Positions 44,553 to 52,231 of a stretch of DNA of 64,000 nt are shown piece by piece. The stretch is taken from assembly GCA_963810305.1 (NCBI GenBank), contig CAWEMY010000010.1, forward strand, positions 1 through 64,000, given 5' to 3'. The stretch is from JACDCA01 sp963810305. GTDB taxonomy: Bacteria > Acidobacteriota > Vicinamibacteria > Vicinamibacterales > 2-12-FULL-66-21. Positions within the stretch are counted from its first letter, which is position 1; each line of letters opens with the position of its first letter. The notes under the pieces are model-generated. The model was not told the origin of the DNA, made no database searches, and saw nothing but the letters and a program-made list of their open reading frames with translations. The position numbers and the translations under genes were made by a program.

Positions 44553-45254
44553 GTGCGCCTGATTCACCGTACCTTGATGCCTGGCGTGTTGCTGATGGCG
44601 ACCGTGCTGGCATTTCCTGTCAACGCGCAGTCGACCAGGCCGTCGATTGCGATCCTGAGCTTTGATTACGGCACCATTCAGCGCTGGTGGAGCGGCACCC
44701 AGGATATCGGCGAGGGTATCTCCGACCTGATCGTCGATGAGCTGGTCAACGACGGCAGCTTCCGCGTGTTCGAGCGGAAGCGGCTGAACACGCTGCTCGC
44801 GGAGCAGAACTTTCAAGACAGCGACCGCGTCGATCCGACCGCCAAACTGGCAAAGATCGGCAAGATGGCCGGCGTGAAGTATGTCGTGGCTGGCTCGGTC
44901 ACCAAGTTCGGCACGGAGCAGAGCAGCAAAGGCGTCGGCGGCGGCGGTTTTGGCGTCGGCGGCTTCGGTATCGGCTCAGTCGGCACCTCCAAGGGGAAGG
45001 CGAACGTGGCCATCACGGCGCGAATCATCGACGTGGAAACCGGCGAGATCATGGCGAGCGCCAAGGGGGACGGCACCTCCAAGCGCAGCGGATTCCTGCT
45101 TGGTGGCGCCGGGGGAGGCAGCGGCGGGGGTGGCGGTGGCGTGATCAACTTCACGGCATCCGACTTCCGCGACACGATCCTCGGTGAAGCCACCGAAATG
45201 GCGGTAAAGATGACGGTGTCGAAGCTGGTCGCGGCGAAAACCCGCCTTCAATAG
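44553..45254 (+). CDS. CsgG-family exported protein
   Basis: 233 residues from the GTG at 44553, chosen because GGAGG (44543-44547) lies 5 bases upstream; an in-frame ATG at 44523 lies before that site. Signal peptide PGVLLMATVLAFPVNAQ. The mature part has PSIAILSFDYG, GEGISDLIVDELVNDGSFRV, GVKYVVAGSVTKFG and ITARIIDVETGEIMASAKG, the CsgG/HfaB pattern (PF03783). Two glycine-rich stretches interrupt it (GVGGGGFGVGGFGIG and GGAGGGSGGGGGG). It could form an outer-membrane secretion channel or be a related periplasmic protein; no curli genes are adjacent and no lipobox is present. Confidence 0.85.
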   Translation: MRLIHRTLMPGVLLMATVLAFPVNAQSTRPSIAILSFDYGTIQRWWSGTQDIGEGISDLIVDELVNDGSFRVFERKRLNTLLAEQNFQDSDRVDPTAKLAKIGKMAGVKYVVAGSVTKFGTEQSSKGVGGGGFGVGGFGIGSVGTSKGKANVAITARIIDVETGEIMASAKGDGTSKRSGFLLGGAGGGSGGGGGGVINFTASDFRDTILGEATEMAVKMTVSKLVAAKTRLQ

Positions 45255-45256
45255 CT

Positions 45257-45337
45257 AACTACCAACTTCTAACTTCTAACTCCTAACTTCTAACTCTTAA
45301 AGAAATTTAGGAGTTAGGAGTTAGGAGTTAGGAGTTG
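45257..45337. repeat. inverted heptamer repeat TAACTTC / GGAGTTA
   Basis: Left arm (45257-45298) has five copies of CTAACTT-type units; right arm (45308-45337) has four copies of TAGGAGT units; loop AAAGAAATT. Between convergent genes. Same word as at 10047-10109 and near 23979-24013. Confidence 0.92.
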
Positions 45338-45338
45338 T

Positions 45339-45764
45339 TTATTGGACGATGATCGTGCCCTGTAGCAGTCCATTGTCCGGATCGTCGTGGTCGTGGAAGC
45401 CGCAGCTGCGCGCCGTCGGAAGTGAGTTGGTCAGTTTCGTCTGACCGTTGCCGATATTCGCGACCGCGTTGATCGACGGGCAGTCCGTGTGGGCCGGGTG
45501 CGGATTCGCATATACCGTCCGGCCGCGGCCGTCGCTGTTGACGAAGGTGACGCTCTGGCCGACTGCGATCGTCACGGTCTGCGGCGAGACGCGTCCGTTC
45601 GCGATGGTGATCGTCGCGCCGCTCGGGCCCGGGCTCCCGGTGCCGGTGCCTGCGTTGCCCGGAGGCGGAGACGTCGGGGAATCGCTGCCGCCACACGCGA
45701 CAACCGCGACCAGCGCCGATGCCACGATTGCGTTTACCGCCAGTAGCCGAGTACCTGTATCCAC
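45339..45764 (-). CDS. cupredoxin-like lipoprotein
   Basis: 141 residues from the GTG at 45764, which follows AGGAGG. Signal AIVASALVAVVAC with lipobox (C23), then a Ser/Pro/Gly linker. The domain has ITIANGRVSPQTVTIAVGQS, NPHPAHTDCPSINAVANIG, and ARSCGFHDHDD, with His, Cys and His residues placed as in type-1 copper sites, although the usual methionine is not evident. Proposed role: extracytoplasmic copper or electron-transfer protein, uncertain. Its neighbour is the DUF5777-like barrel. Confidence 0.75.
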   Translation of the reverse strand: MDTGTRLLAVNAIVASALVAVVACGGSDSPTSPPPGNAGTGTGSPGPSGATITIANGRVSPQTVTIAVGQSVTFVNSDGRGRTVYANPHPAHTDCPSINAVANIGNGQTKLTNSLPTARSCGFHDHDDPDNGLLQGTIIVQ

Positions 45765-45772
45765 GATCCCTC

Positions 45773-46612
45773 CTAGAAGAACTTTCGCAACAGATTGAAG
45801 CCGAAGAACCACGTGTCGTTCTGAACCCCGCCGGCCGCCAGTTGGCCGAGTGTCGTACCGAACCCGTTCGACACGTTCAGTTGAAAGAGATGCCCCCCGG
45901 CTCGCATCTCTACGCCGAAACTGATTTGGTCCGCGCCCGCGTCGTAGCCGGCGATCCGTGGCGCGTACTCGCCAACCAGGTACAGCGCGGGCCGCACGCG
46001 AACGCGTGTCCCCAGGCCGAGCATCATCGCGTGATCGTCTCCGGTGCTGAAGTGATTCGCGTTCGCCGTGAACAGCGGCTCGACGTAGACCATCGCCCGG
46101 CGGCCAACCGTCCGTGACATCGCCAGCCCGAACGTGCCGGAACGCCGCTCGGTGAGGTTTTCGCCCCCTTCGAAAGTCGCAATGCCGTCCAGACTGATCG
46201 GCTTGCCGTCTCTCTGCTTCAGCACGCTCTGCTGCGCGAACAACTGGATCGTGCGATCGCTGGTCCGGTGGACGCCGATTTGAGTACCGGGAAAAAGGCC
46301 GTACCGCACCTCCAGGCCCACCTGCGCGCCGCCGTCGATCCCGAAGAGATCCGATACGAGGTCGCCGAAGTCGCCACTGCCAAGCTCACGCGTGAAGCGG
46401 TGGGTGACCCGGAACGCCCACTTGTTGCGCGGCATCCGGAGCGTTGATGGCAACGCCGCAAGGATGAAGTCAGGCTGCAGCGGATCGACGCGAACGTCGG
46501 GGTCCGCTCGTTCGGGAGGCGCCTGCGGCGGCGCCGCCGCGTCCTGCGCGCCGACGCCGCCCGGGAGGAGGAGAACCAGACAGAGAGCGAACAGAGCAAT
46601 CCGACGAAGCAT
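45773..46612 (-). CDS. outer-membrane beta-barrel, DUF5777-like
   Basis: 279 residues. The ATG at 46612 has GGGAGG 4 bases upstream. Signal peptide IALFALCLVLLLPGGVGAQ. Alternating strands such as FRVTHRFTRELGSGDFGDL, VGLEVRYGLFPGTQIGVHR, and ALYLVGEYAPRIAGYDAGA, with the C-terminal phenylalanine (L-L-R-K-F-F), suggest an outer-membrane barrel; the pattern resembles DUF5777. Function unknown. The cupredoxin gene follows by 8 bp and probably shares its transcript. Confidence 0.75.
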   Translation of the reverse strand: MLRRIALFALCLVLLLPGGVGAQDAAAPPQAPPERADPDVRVDPLQPDFILAALPSTLRMPRNKWAFRVTHRFTRELGSGDFGDLVSDLFGIDGGAQVGLEVRYGLFPGTQIGVHRTSDRTIQLFAQQSVLKQRDGKPISLDGIATFEGGENLTERRSGTFGLAMSRTVGRRAMVYVEPLFTANANHFSTGDDHAMMLGLGTRVRVRPALYLVGEYAPRIAGYDAGADQISFGVEMRAGGHLFQLNVSNGFGTTLGQLAAGGVQNDTWFFGFNLLRKFF

Positions 46613-46725
46613 CCGACCTCCCTCAATCGCAAACAAAGTGCCCGCGACTATTGCCGGAAGCTTAACAAAAATAGAGACTTACGGGTCAGGACCTTACTCC
46701 CCGCGTAAGAGGTTACGCAGAAGGA

Positions 46726-46756
46726 AACTATGAACTATGAACTATGAACGATGAAG
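46726..46756. repeat. tandem heptamer AACTATG
   Basis: Four copies (AACTATG three times, then AACGATG). Single orientation. It lies in the 150 bp between the barrel gene start and the NtrC gene end. Same word as at 5386-5414 and 54533-54562. Confidence 0.88.
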
Positions 46757-46762
46757 AGGGGA

Positions 46763-48130
46763 CTATTCGACCCGGTGCTTCGCGAGGTAATAGCTGAGGG
46801 CGCGCTGGCTGATCCCCATCAGCTCCGCGGCGTCCTTCTTGACGCCGCCGGAGTTGTCGAGCGCCCGTCGAACGGTCTCTCGCTCGGTCCACTCGATGTT
46901 CTGGCGCAGGTTCATGGATGGCAGACCGGAGGCCGCCGCGGCAGTCACTCCCAGCATCCGAACCGCGCTCGATTCGATCACCGCCGAGGGAGAAAGGACG
47001 ACGGCCCGCTCGACGGTGTTTTCGAGCTCACGGACATTGCCGGGCCAATCCGTAGCTTGGAGCGCTTCAATGACGCCTGGCGCGAGCCCGGTGATCCGCT
47101 TGCCGGCGCGTTGCGCGTGTTTCTGCACGAAGTGCTCGACCAGAACGGAGATGTCTTCGCGCCGGTCGCGCAGCGGCGGAATGTGGATCGGGATCACGTT
47201 CAACCGGTAGTAGAGATCCTCCTGAAACCGCCCGTCTGAGACCATTGAGCGCAGGTCTCGGTTGGTCGCGGCGATCACGCGAACGTCGACCTTCTGCGTG
47301 CGCTCCGATCCGAGCGGCTCGAATTCGCGTTCCTGCAGGACCCGCAGCAGTTTCGACTGCAACGCCTGGCTCATCGTCCCGATCTCATCGAGAAAGATCG
47401 TCCCGCCATCAGCCAGCGCGAACTTTCCCTTCTTGCTCGTGGTCGCGCCGGTGAATGCGCCGCGCACGTGGCCGAAGAGCTCCGATTCGAGGAGGGTCTC
47501 GGGGATCGCGGCGCAGTTCACCTTGATCAGCGGCATATCGCGCTGCTGGCTGTGATAGTGAATCGCTCGCGCGACCATCTCCTTGCCGGTGCCAGTCTCC
47601 CCGGTGATCAGCACGGTGCTTTTCGATCGCGCCACGACTTCGGCTGTCCGGATGACTTCCTCCATCCGGCGGCTGCGACCGACGATGCCGTAGTGATTGA
47701 ACTCGGCGTCGCGCTCGCTGATCAGATACCGGTGCTGCGTCCGGAGCCGCTGGTGGTCGAGCGCGCGACCGACGACGACCAGAAACTCGTCGACGTCGAA
47801 CGGCTTCTGCAGGTAGTCCAGGGCACCGAGCTTCATCGCCTCGATCGCGCTTTCGACCGTGGCATGGGCCGTCATCATCAGAATCTGGGGACGCTCGGGT
47901 TCGCCGACAGCGCCGACCAGTTCTCTGATGATCTCGAGGCCGGTGACATCCGGCATGAGGTTGTCGACGATCAGCAGGTCGAACAATCGCTGCGATAGCA
48001 GCTTCTGGGCGTCGCGACCGTTGCCGGTGGCAACCACCTCATGCCCCTCGCCGCGCAAGGCCGAGGCCAGTGCGTTCAGGATTTTCGTTTCGTCGTCGAC
48101 AAGAAGGATCGAGCCAGTGGCCATCATCAT
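46763..48130 (-). CDS. sigma-54-dependent response regulator, NtrC family
   Basis: 455 residues. Receiver domain with D56 in DLLIVDNLMPDVTG; AAA+ domain with Walker A ITGETGTGKEMVARAIH, the sigma-54 contact loop ELFGHVRGAFTGA, Walker B GGTIFLDEIGTM, and sensor region RDLYYRL-type E-D-L-Y-Y-R-L-N-V; C-terminal Fis-type HTH DAAELMGISQRALSYYLAKH. It activates sigma-54 promoters when phosphorylated. It overlaps the histidine kinase by 4 bases. Targets are not evident; I did not identify a GG-N10-GC promoter with confidence. Confidence 0.95.
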   Translation of the reverse strand: MMMATGSILLVDDETKILNALASALRGEGHEVVATGNGRDAQKLLSQRLFDLLIVDNLMPDVTGLEIIRELVGAVGEPERPQILMMTAHATVESAIEAMKLGALDYLQKPFDVDEFLVVVGRALDHQRLRTQHRYLISERDAEFNHYGIVGRSRRMEEVIRTAEVVARSKSTVLITGETGTGKEMVARAIHYHSQQRDMPLIKVNCAAIPETLLESELFGHVRGAFTGATTSKKGKFALADGGTIFLDEIGTMSQALQSKLLRVLQEREFEPLGSERTQKVDVRVIAATNRDLRSMVSDGRFQEDLYYRLNVIPIHIPPLRDRREDISVLVEHFVQKHAQRAGKRITGLAPGVIEALQATDWPGNVRELENTVERAVVLSPSAVIESSAVRMLGVTAAAASGLPSMNLRQNIEWTERETVRRALDNSGGVKKDAAELMGISQRALSYYLAKHRVE

Positions 48131-49836
48131 GCGGCGGCCGTGACGGATGGGAGCTCGATACGAACGTCCGTTCCGCGGCCGGGTGCGCTGGAAACGGCAA
48201 TGGTGCCGCCCAGCCCTTCGATGATATTCCGGGTGATGGCCAGCCCGAGCCCGGTGCCCGTACCTCGCGTGGTGAAGAACGGGTCGAAGATCCTGGCCAG
48301 GTCCTCCGGCGTGATGCCGATCCCCCGGTCACGCACCTCGATGACGATCCGGCCCTCGGCGCCGATGCTCGTGATCATGCGAATCGGGTCGGAACGGTTC
48401 TCGGCGACGGCGGCGACGGCGTGTTTCGCATTGCTGAGGATGTTCACCAGGGCCAGCCGGAGGCGTTCCGCATCGGTCATCACCACGGACAGATTGCGCG
48501 CGAGTTCGAGATTGACGCCCGCGTCACCATCCGGCGCCGCGGCTCTGGCGGCGTCCGCGCACAGTGCGTTGAGATCGACGGGCGCAAGGTCGAACTTGAT
48601 CGGCCGCGCGAAATCCAGCACTTCCGACACGATCCGGTTCAGCCGCACGACCTCTTCGTCGATATCGGCGACGGCGGCGGCAAGCTGCGCCGGCGTGACA
48701 TCTTCACGCCGCAACCCGTGCAGCGAGGTCTTGATGATCATCAACGGGTTGCGGATCTCGTGAGCGACAACGGTGGAGAGACGGCCGAGAGACGAGAGGC
48801 GCTCACGTTGCGCGGCCTCGCGCTGAAATCGTGAAATCGATCTGGTCATCGAGTTGAACGTCGCCGCCAGCAATCGGGCATCTTCGTCCTCCCATCTGGT
48901 GCCGGACGGCAGCGCGATCCGGCGGGTGAGGTCCCCGGTCGCCGCCATTTCGCGCATCGCCGCAGTGACCGCGCCGAGCGGACGAGTGACGGTGCGGGCG
49001 ATGCCATAGCTCGCCAGGATCGCCGCCAGAACCGCCGCAGCGGCGACCACGATCACGTTCTTGTGGACGGCCGAGAGAAACTGCAGGCGGTCGGTGCGGG
49101 AGCGCAGAATGATCGCCGTTGCCGAGGGCATCCTCCCATGGGCGGCCGGCGCGACCCCCTCCGGGGGTTTGGACGACGGCGGGAGCACGCGTGTCGCGGC
49201 AATGTAATCATCGCCACCGATCTGGACGCTTTCGGTCATCCCCTCGCGCGCGAGCAGCGGCGTGAGTGAGGGCCAGGTCTCGGCCGGCAGAGTCGCGGCC
49301 TGGATGTCGCTGCCAATACCGAAGACGATCTCGCTGTTGGTGAGCGCCCGGAACCTGGCGGCGGCGCGTGCGTCGAGCGCGAACCCGACAGTGAGAGTTC
49401 CGAGAATCTCCGGCTGGACCGGGTCGATGACCAGGATTGGCACGGAGACAACGTCGATAATCCGGTCCTTGCCGGTCGAGGCGATCTCGGCGAGGACCGT
49501 GCCGCGCGTGTTGGTGACGACCAGCAGGTCCGCGCCCAGTTGCTTACGGTAGTCTTCGGCGATCGGCTTCATCGTCGGCGGATCGTTGAGCGCCACCGTT
49601 GCCTTGAAGCGCGGAAGGTCGGCGACCAGGGCCGCTTCACGAGTGAAGTGTTCGAAGAGCAGGTTGCGGTATTCCTGCACCAGCGTGCCCGCCTCCTCGA
49701 GGCCGCGTCTCAGTTCTCCTTCGGCCTGCGCGGTGACCGCGGCCGTCGCGTAGTAGGTCGCCGCGCCGATGGAGACGACCGCGAGCAGCGCCATGGCGAG
49801 AAACAAGCGATTGGTGAGCGAGGAGAAGACGCTCAT
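48127..49836 (-). CDS. sensor histidine kinase
   Basis: 569 residues. First transmembrane helix LTNRLFLAMALLAVVSIGAA, an extracytoplasmic sensor region of about 230 residues, second helix VVAAAAVLAAILASYGIA, HAMP (TRPLGAVTAAMREMAATGD), phospho-acceptor histidine in STVVAHEIRNPLMIIK, and ATPase motifs NILSNAKHAV, IEVRDRGIGI, and FFTTRGTGTGLGLAIT. It phosphorylates the NtrC-type regulator encoded next (4-base overlap). It overlaps the cupredoxin gene upstream as well, so four genes form one operon. Confidence 0.95.
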   Translation of the reverse strand: MSVFSSLTNRLFLAMALLAVVSIGAATYYATAAVTAQAEGELRRGLEEAGTLVQEYRNLLFEHFTREAALVADLPRFKATVALNDPPTMKPIAEDYRKQLGADLLVVTNTRGTVLAEIASTGKDRIIDVVSVPILVIDPVQPEILGTLTVGFALDARAAARFRALTNSEIVFGIGSDIQAATLPAETWPSLTPLLAREGMTESVQIGGDDYIAATRVLPPSSKPPEGVAPAAHGRMPSATAIILRSRTDRLQFLSAVHKNVIVVAAAAVLAAILASYGIARTVTRPLGAVTAAMREMAATGDLTRRIALPSGTRWEDEDARLLAATFNSMTRSISRFQREAAQRERLSSLGRLSTVVAHEIRNPLMIIKTSLHGLRREDVTPAQLAAAVADIDEEVVRLNRIVSEVLDFARPIKFDLAPVDLNALCADAARAAAPDGDAGVNLELARNLSVVMTDAERLRLALVNILSNAKHAVAAVAENRSDPIRMITSIGAEGRIVIEVRDRGIGITPEDLARIFDPFFTTRGTGTGLGLAITRNIIEGLGGTIAVSSAPGRGTDVRIELPSVTAAA

Positions 49837-50606
49837 TTTTTCGAGAGCGTGAAGTTCAGGTCCGTTTCACCGCCGTCGGGCACCGCAATCCTCCGGGTAT
49901 CGGCCGGGAGCGATTCGTGCCACGCCACCACCGTATACGTGCCCGGCGGCACGTTGTCGATTCTGTAACGCCCTTCCCCGTCGGTCACCGCGAAATAGCG
50001 GTGAGAGAACACGAGAATGTAGGCGCTCATGTGCGAGTGAATGTCGCAGAAGACGCGCACGATCCCCGGCCGGTCGAACCGGACGGCCTTGGATCGCCCC
50101 ACGGCGTACCGGCCGAGATCGAAGGTGCGCGTTTTCGAGAGCGAGAAGACGTTGTGGTACGTCCGGTCGCTGTTCGGGAAGTCGACGGTCGTGCCGGCGA
50201 CGATGGCGAGCACGTGGGGCACGAATGTCTGATTCTGCTGATCCATCCGCGCCCGAGGTTCGTCGCGAGCGTCAAATGCGGCGCGAGGCGCCGGGTCGAG
50301 GTAAACGACCGCCCGCCGGCGGTCGGTCGGGCCATGGCTGGCATGCATACCGAGGTCGGCGACGTTCGGCCGCGGCTCGGCGTCGGCCGGCGGCTGGCGG
50401 AGCTCGACGCGGCCGCGGATGCTTCCGGACGCGGCTGCCGCCGCGGTGTCAACTCCAAACGTCAAACTCCAAACTCCAAAGGAAGCCCGTGACCCGCTGC
50501 CGGCAGCTGCTGGAGTTTGAGGTTTGGAGTTTGGAATTGTCACGAGACAGAGGAGGATTGCGAGGCTGCGAAGGAACCGAGCAATCCGCCCCCCCCTCAG
50601 AACCAA
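49833..50606 (-). CDS. exported cupredoxin/carboxypeptidase-regulatory-like protein with a repeat in its coding sequence
   Basis: About 257 residues; the start is uncertain (TTG at 50606 gives a signal peptide, RFLRSLAILLCLVTI). The mature part has FVPHVLAIVAGTTVDFPNSD, YHNVFSLS, and VRVFCDIHSHMSAYILV, which supply His, Cys, His and Met of a type-1 copper site, and a final RYRIDNVPPGTYTVVAWHE, a carboxypeptidase-regulatory-like strand set. Between signal and mature part the frame runs through an inverted CAAACTC repeat (50450-50535), translated as about 28 residues. It overlaps the kinase gene by 4 bases. Perhaps a redox or copper input to the kinase. Confidence 0.72.
   Translation of the reverse strand: MVLRGGRIARFLRSLAILLCLVTIPNSKPQTPAAAGSGSRASFGVWSLTFGVDTAAAAASGSIRGRVELRQPPADAEPRPNVADLGMHASHGPTDRRRAVVYLDPAPRAAFDARDEPRARMDQQNQTFVPHVLAIVAGTTVDFPNSDRTYHNVFSLSKTRTFDLGRYAVGRSKAVRFDRPGIVRVFCDIHSHMSAYILVFSHRYFAVTDGEGRYRIDNVPPGTYTVVAWHESLPADTRRIAVPDGGETDLNFTLSKK
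50450..50535. repeat. inverted heptamer repeat CAAACTC inside a coding frame
   Basis: Left arm (50450-50480): AACTCCA, CAAACTC and CAAACTC-type units. Right arm (50511-50535): GAGTTTG, GGTTTGG, AGTTTGG. The arms are complementary. Unlike the other tracts, it lies inside an open frame, between the signal peptide and mature domain of the cupredoxin-like protein. Confidence 0.88.
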
Positions 50607-51814
50607 TAGGCCACCTGGCCGGTGAGGAACGTCCGCGACCGGACTCGCCCGCCATCGCGGATGTTGTGCTGCACCGCCGCGCGAAGGATGACGTTTCTCT
50701 TCACGTAGCAGCCGCCGCCGGCTTCGTAGCGGAGGGTCGGCGCCTCCCATGGCGTCGGCACGCCGCTGAACAGGTTCCCGGTAATTTTCGAAAAGTCCAG
50801 TCGGTCGGCTCGCGCTGCGGCGTACCACCGTGGGGTGATGCGATAACGCCCCTCGATCCACATGCCGCGCGCATCGACCGTTGGGCCCTCCGGCGGGGCA
50901 GTGATGAACGGCAGGCGCCAGCGGCTCCAGACCAGTTCACCGCGGACCAGCCAGTAATCACGTGAGTATTCCGCGTCTGCGCCAAAGGAGGTCTGGGCAA
51001 GACGTCCGCGCGAAGTACCCGCCGGCACTGGCACGCTCCGTGAGACCCAGCCGCCGTGTGCTCCAGAAATCCCGGCGACGAAGCCGGCGACTGGCTTCAT
51101 GGCGATCCGCGCCGATACCTGCTTCGAATCGTTATCGTCGCCGACGCGCGGACGCGACAACGTTCCGGCTGTGACCGCGAACGCCGCGTCCGCGAGCGCT
51201 CCACTCCAGCGCGCCTGGACGCCCGTATCCCAGCGGAACGCGGAGACGAGAGGCACTCCGGCGGCCTCTGCCTGCGAGCCAACCGGGAAGCTCGACTTCC
51301 ATCCGCGACCCCGCATGGCGAGCAGGTCGTCGGCGGTGGCCGGTACCGAGTCCGGACGTAGCGATGTCAGGTACTGGTAGGCCAGGGGATACCCGATCAG
51401 GTTGCGGTCCGAGTTGTAGCTGCGCCGGCCGAAGGCACCGAAGACGGGCGGGATTCGCCCGGCCTGGATGTCGAACTGGCGATTGCGCCACGGACGAAGC
51501 CGCACGTACGCGGCATATGCGCCGGCGCTCTCGAAGTCTTCCGAGCGGAACTCGCCGACGAACGCGAGCCGGTCGGAGGGCTGCCAGATGCCGGCGAGCG
51601 ACAGCCGCAGATTGCGCAGGGCGTTGCGCTCGTAATCGGTGTAGTTGAAGTACGACTCGTGGTCCGGCGTCCCGAACGTGAGCGCCGCCTCGCCGCTGAA
51701 GACCAGGCGTCCGCCGAGCACGCTCACCGGTTCGCTCGGCACGCCCTGGGCGGCTGCGGCGGCGGGGGACCCGATCGCAGCGACCCAGATCAGCGCACGG
51801 AGCACGGAGGCCAT
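50597..51814 (-). CDS. outer-membrane porin-like protein
   Basis: 405 residues from the ATG at 51814 (an upstream in-frame extension to 51898 covers the divergent promoter). Signal peptide LRALIWVAAIGSPAAAAAQG. Strand-like segments include LAFVGEFRSEDFESAGAYAA, FDIQAGRIPPVFGAFGRRSY, MWIEGRYRITPRWYAAARAD and the C-terminal GQVAYWF with a terminal aromatic. No specific family is certain; it resembles phosphate-selective or outer-membrane porins of gram-negatives. First gene of the operon with cupredoxin, kinase and NtrC genes; the stop codon and next frame overlap. Confidence 0.75.
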   Translation of the reverse strand: MASVLRALIWVAAIGSPAAAAAQGVPSEPVSVLGGRLVFSGEAALTFGTPDHESYFNYTDYERNALRNLRLSLAGIWQPSDRLAFVGEFRSEDFESAGAYAAYVRLRPWRNRQFDIQAGRIPPVFGAFGRRSYNSDRNLIGYPLAYQYLTSLRPDSVPATADDLLAMRGRGWKSSFPVGSQAEAAGVPLVSAFRWDTGVQARWSGALADAAFAVTAGTLSRPRVGDDNDSKQVSARIAMKPVAGFVAGISGAHGGWVSRSVPVPAGTSRGRLAQTSFGADAEYSRDYWLVRGELVWSRWRLPFITAPPEGPTVDARGMWIEGRYRITPRWYAAARADRLDFSKITGNLFSGVPTPWEAPTLRYEAGGGCYVKRNVILRAAVQHNIRDGGRVRSRTFLTGQVAYWF

Positions 51815-51880
51815 CACGATTACGGTACCACGCCACGGCCTGTCCTCTGTCCGCGCGAAGCCGGAAGGGTTGTTCTCAGA

Positions 51881-51886
51881 TATACT
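51881..51886 (+). promoter_or_regulatory. -10 box of the ferredoxin gene
   Basis: TATACT ends 11 nt before the ATG at 51898, predicting a leader of about 4-5 nt. No ribosome site is visible. Confidence 0.45.
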
Positions 51887-51897
51887 TATGGATCGCA

Positions 51898-52161
51898 ATG
51901 GCCTACATCATCTGTGAACCATGTATTGGGACCAAGGATTCAGCCTGCGTGGACGTCTGCCCGGTGGACTGCATCCATCCGCGGAAGGACGAGCCCGAGT
52001 TCGCGACGACGGAAATGCTGTTCATCCACCCGGATGAGTGTATCGATTGCGGCGCATGCGTCCCCGCCTGCCCCGTGGAAGCGATCTTCGCCCTCGACGA
52101 GACCCCCGACAAGTGGAAGTCCTTCATCGAGAAGAACGCCGAGTACTACCAGAACAAGTAA
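51898..52161 (+). CDS. fdxA: FdxA-type ferredoxin
   Basis: 87 residues. Cysteines C6, C9, C17, C21, C25, C48, C51, C54 and C58: the CIDCGACVPACP motif supplies three ligands of a [4Fe-4S] cluster completed by C21, and C9, C17 and C58 fit a [3Fe-4S] cluster, as in seven-iron ferredoxins (also reported as 2[4Fe-4S] in some). A cytoplasmic electron carrier. Divergent from the porin-like operon. It could serve many redox enzymes; a link to BoxA is not shown. Confidence 0.93.
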   Translation: MAYIICEPCIGTKDSACVDVCPVDCIHPRKDEPEFATTEMLFIHPDECIDCGACVPACPVEAIFALDETPDKWKSFIEKNAEYYQNK

Positions 52162-52174
52162 CACCCGGTCGGAT

Positions 52175-52231
52175 AACAGGAGATCAGGAGCTTTCTTGTT
52201 TTCCTAAAAATCCATATCTGCTCATCTGCTG
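52175..52231. repeat. imperfect inverted ACAGGAGATCAGGAG repeat
   Basis: Left arm ACAGGAGATCAGGAG (52176-52190); right arm about ATCTGCTCATCTGCTGT, an imperfect complement, with an A/T-rich loop. It lies between the convergent ferredoxin and glycosyltransferase genes; the stop of the latter (52222-52224) is inside. Same word as at 15164-15238. Confidence 0.7.

Noticed and set aside
35599..45254. An antiphage defence island built on the CHAT gene
   Set aside because: Most products have signal peptides, and no nuclease, reverse transcriptase or toxin partner is present. Left as an exported module.
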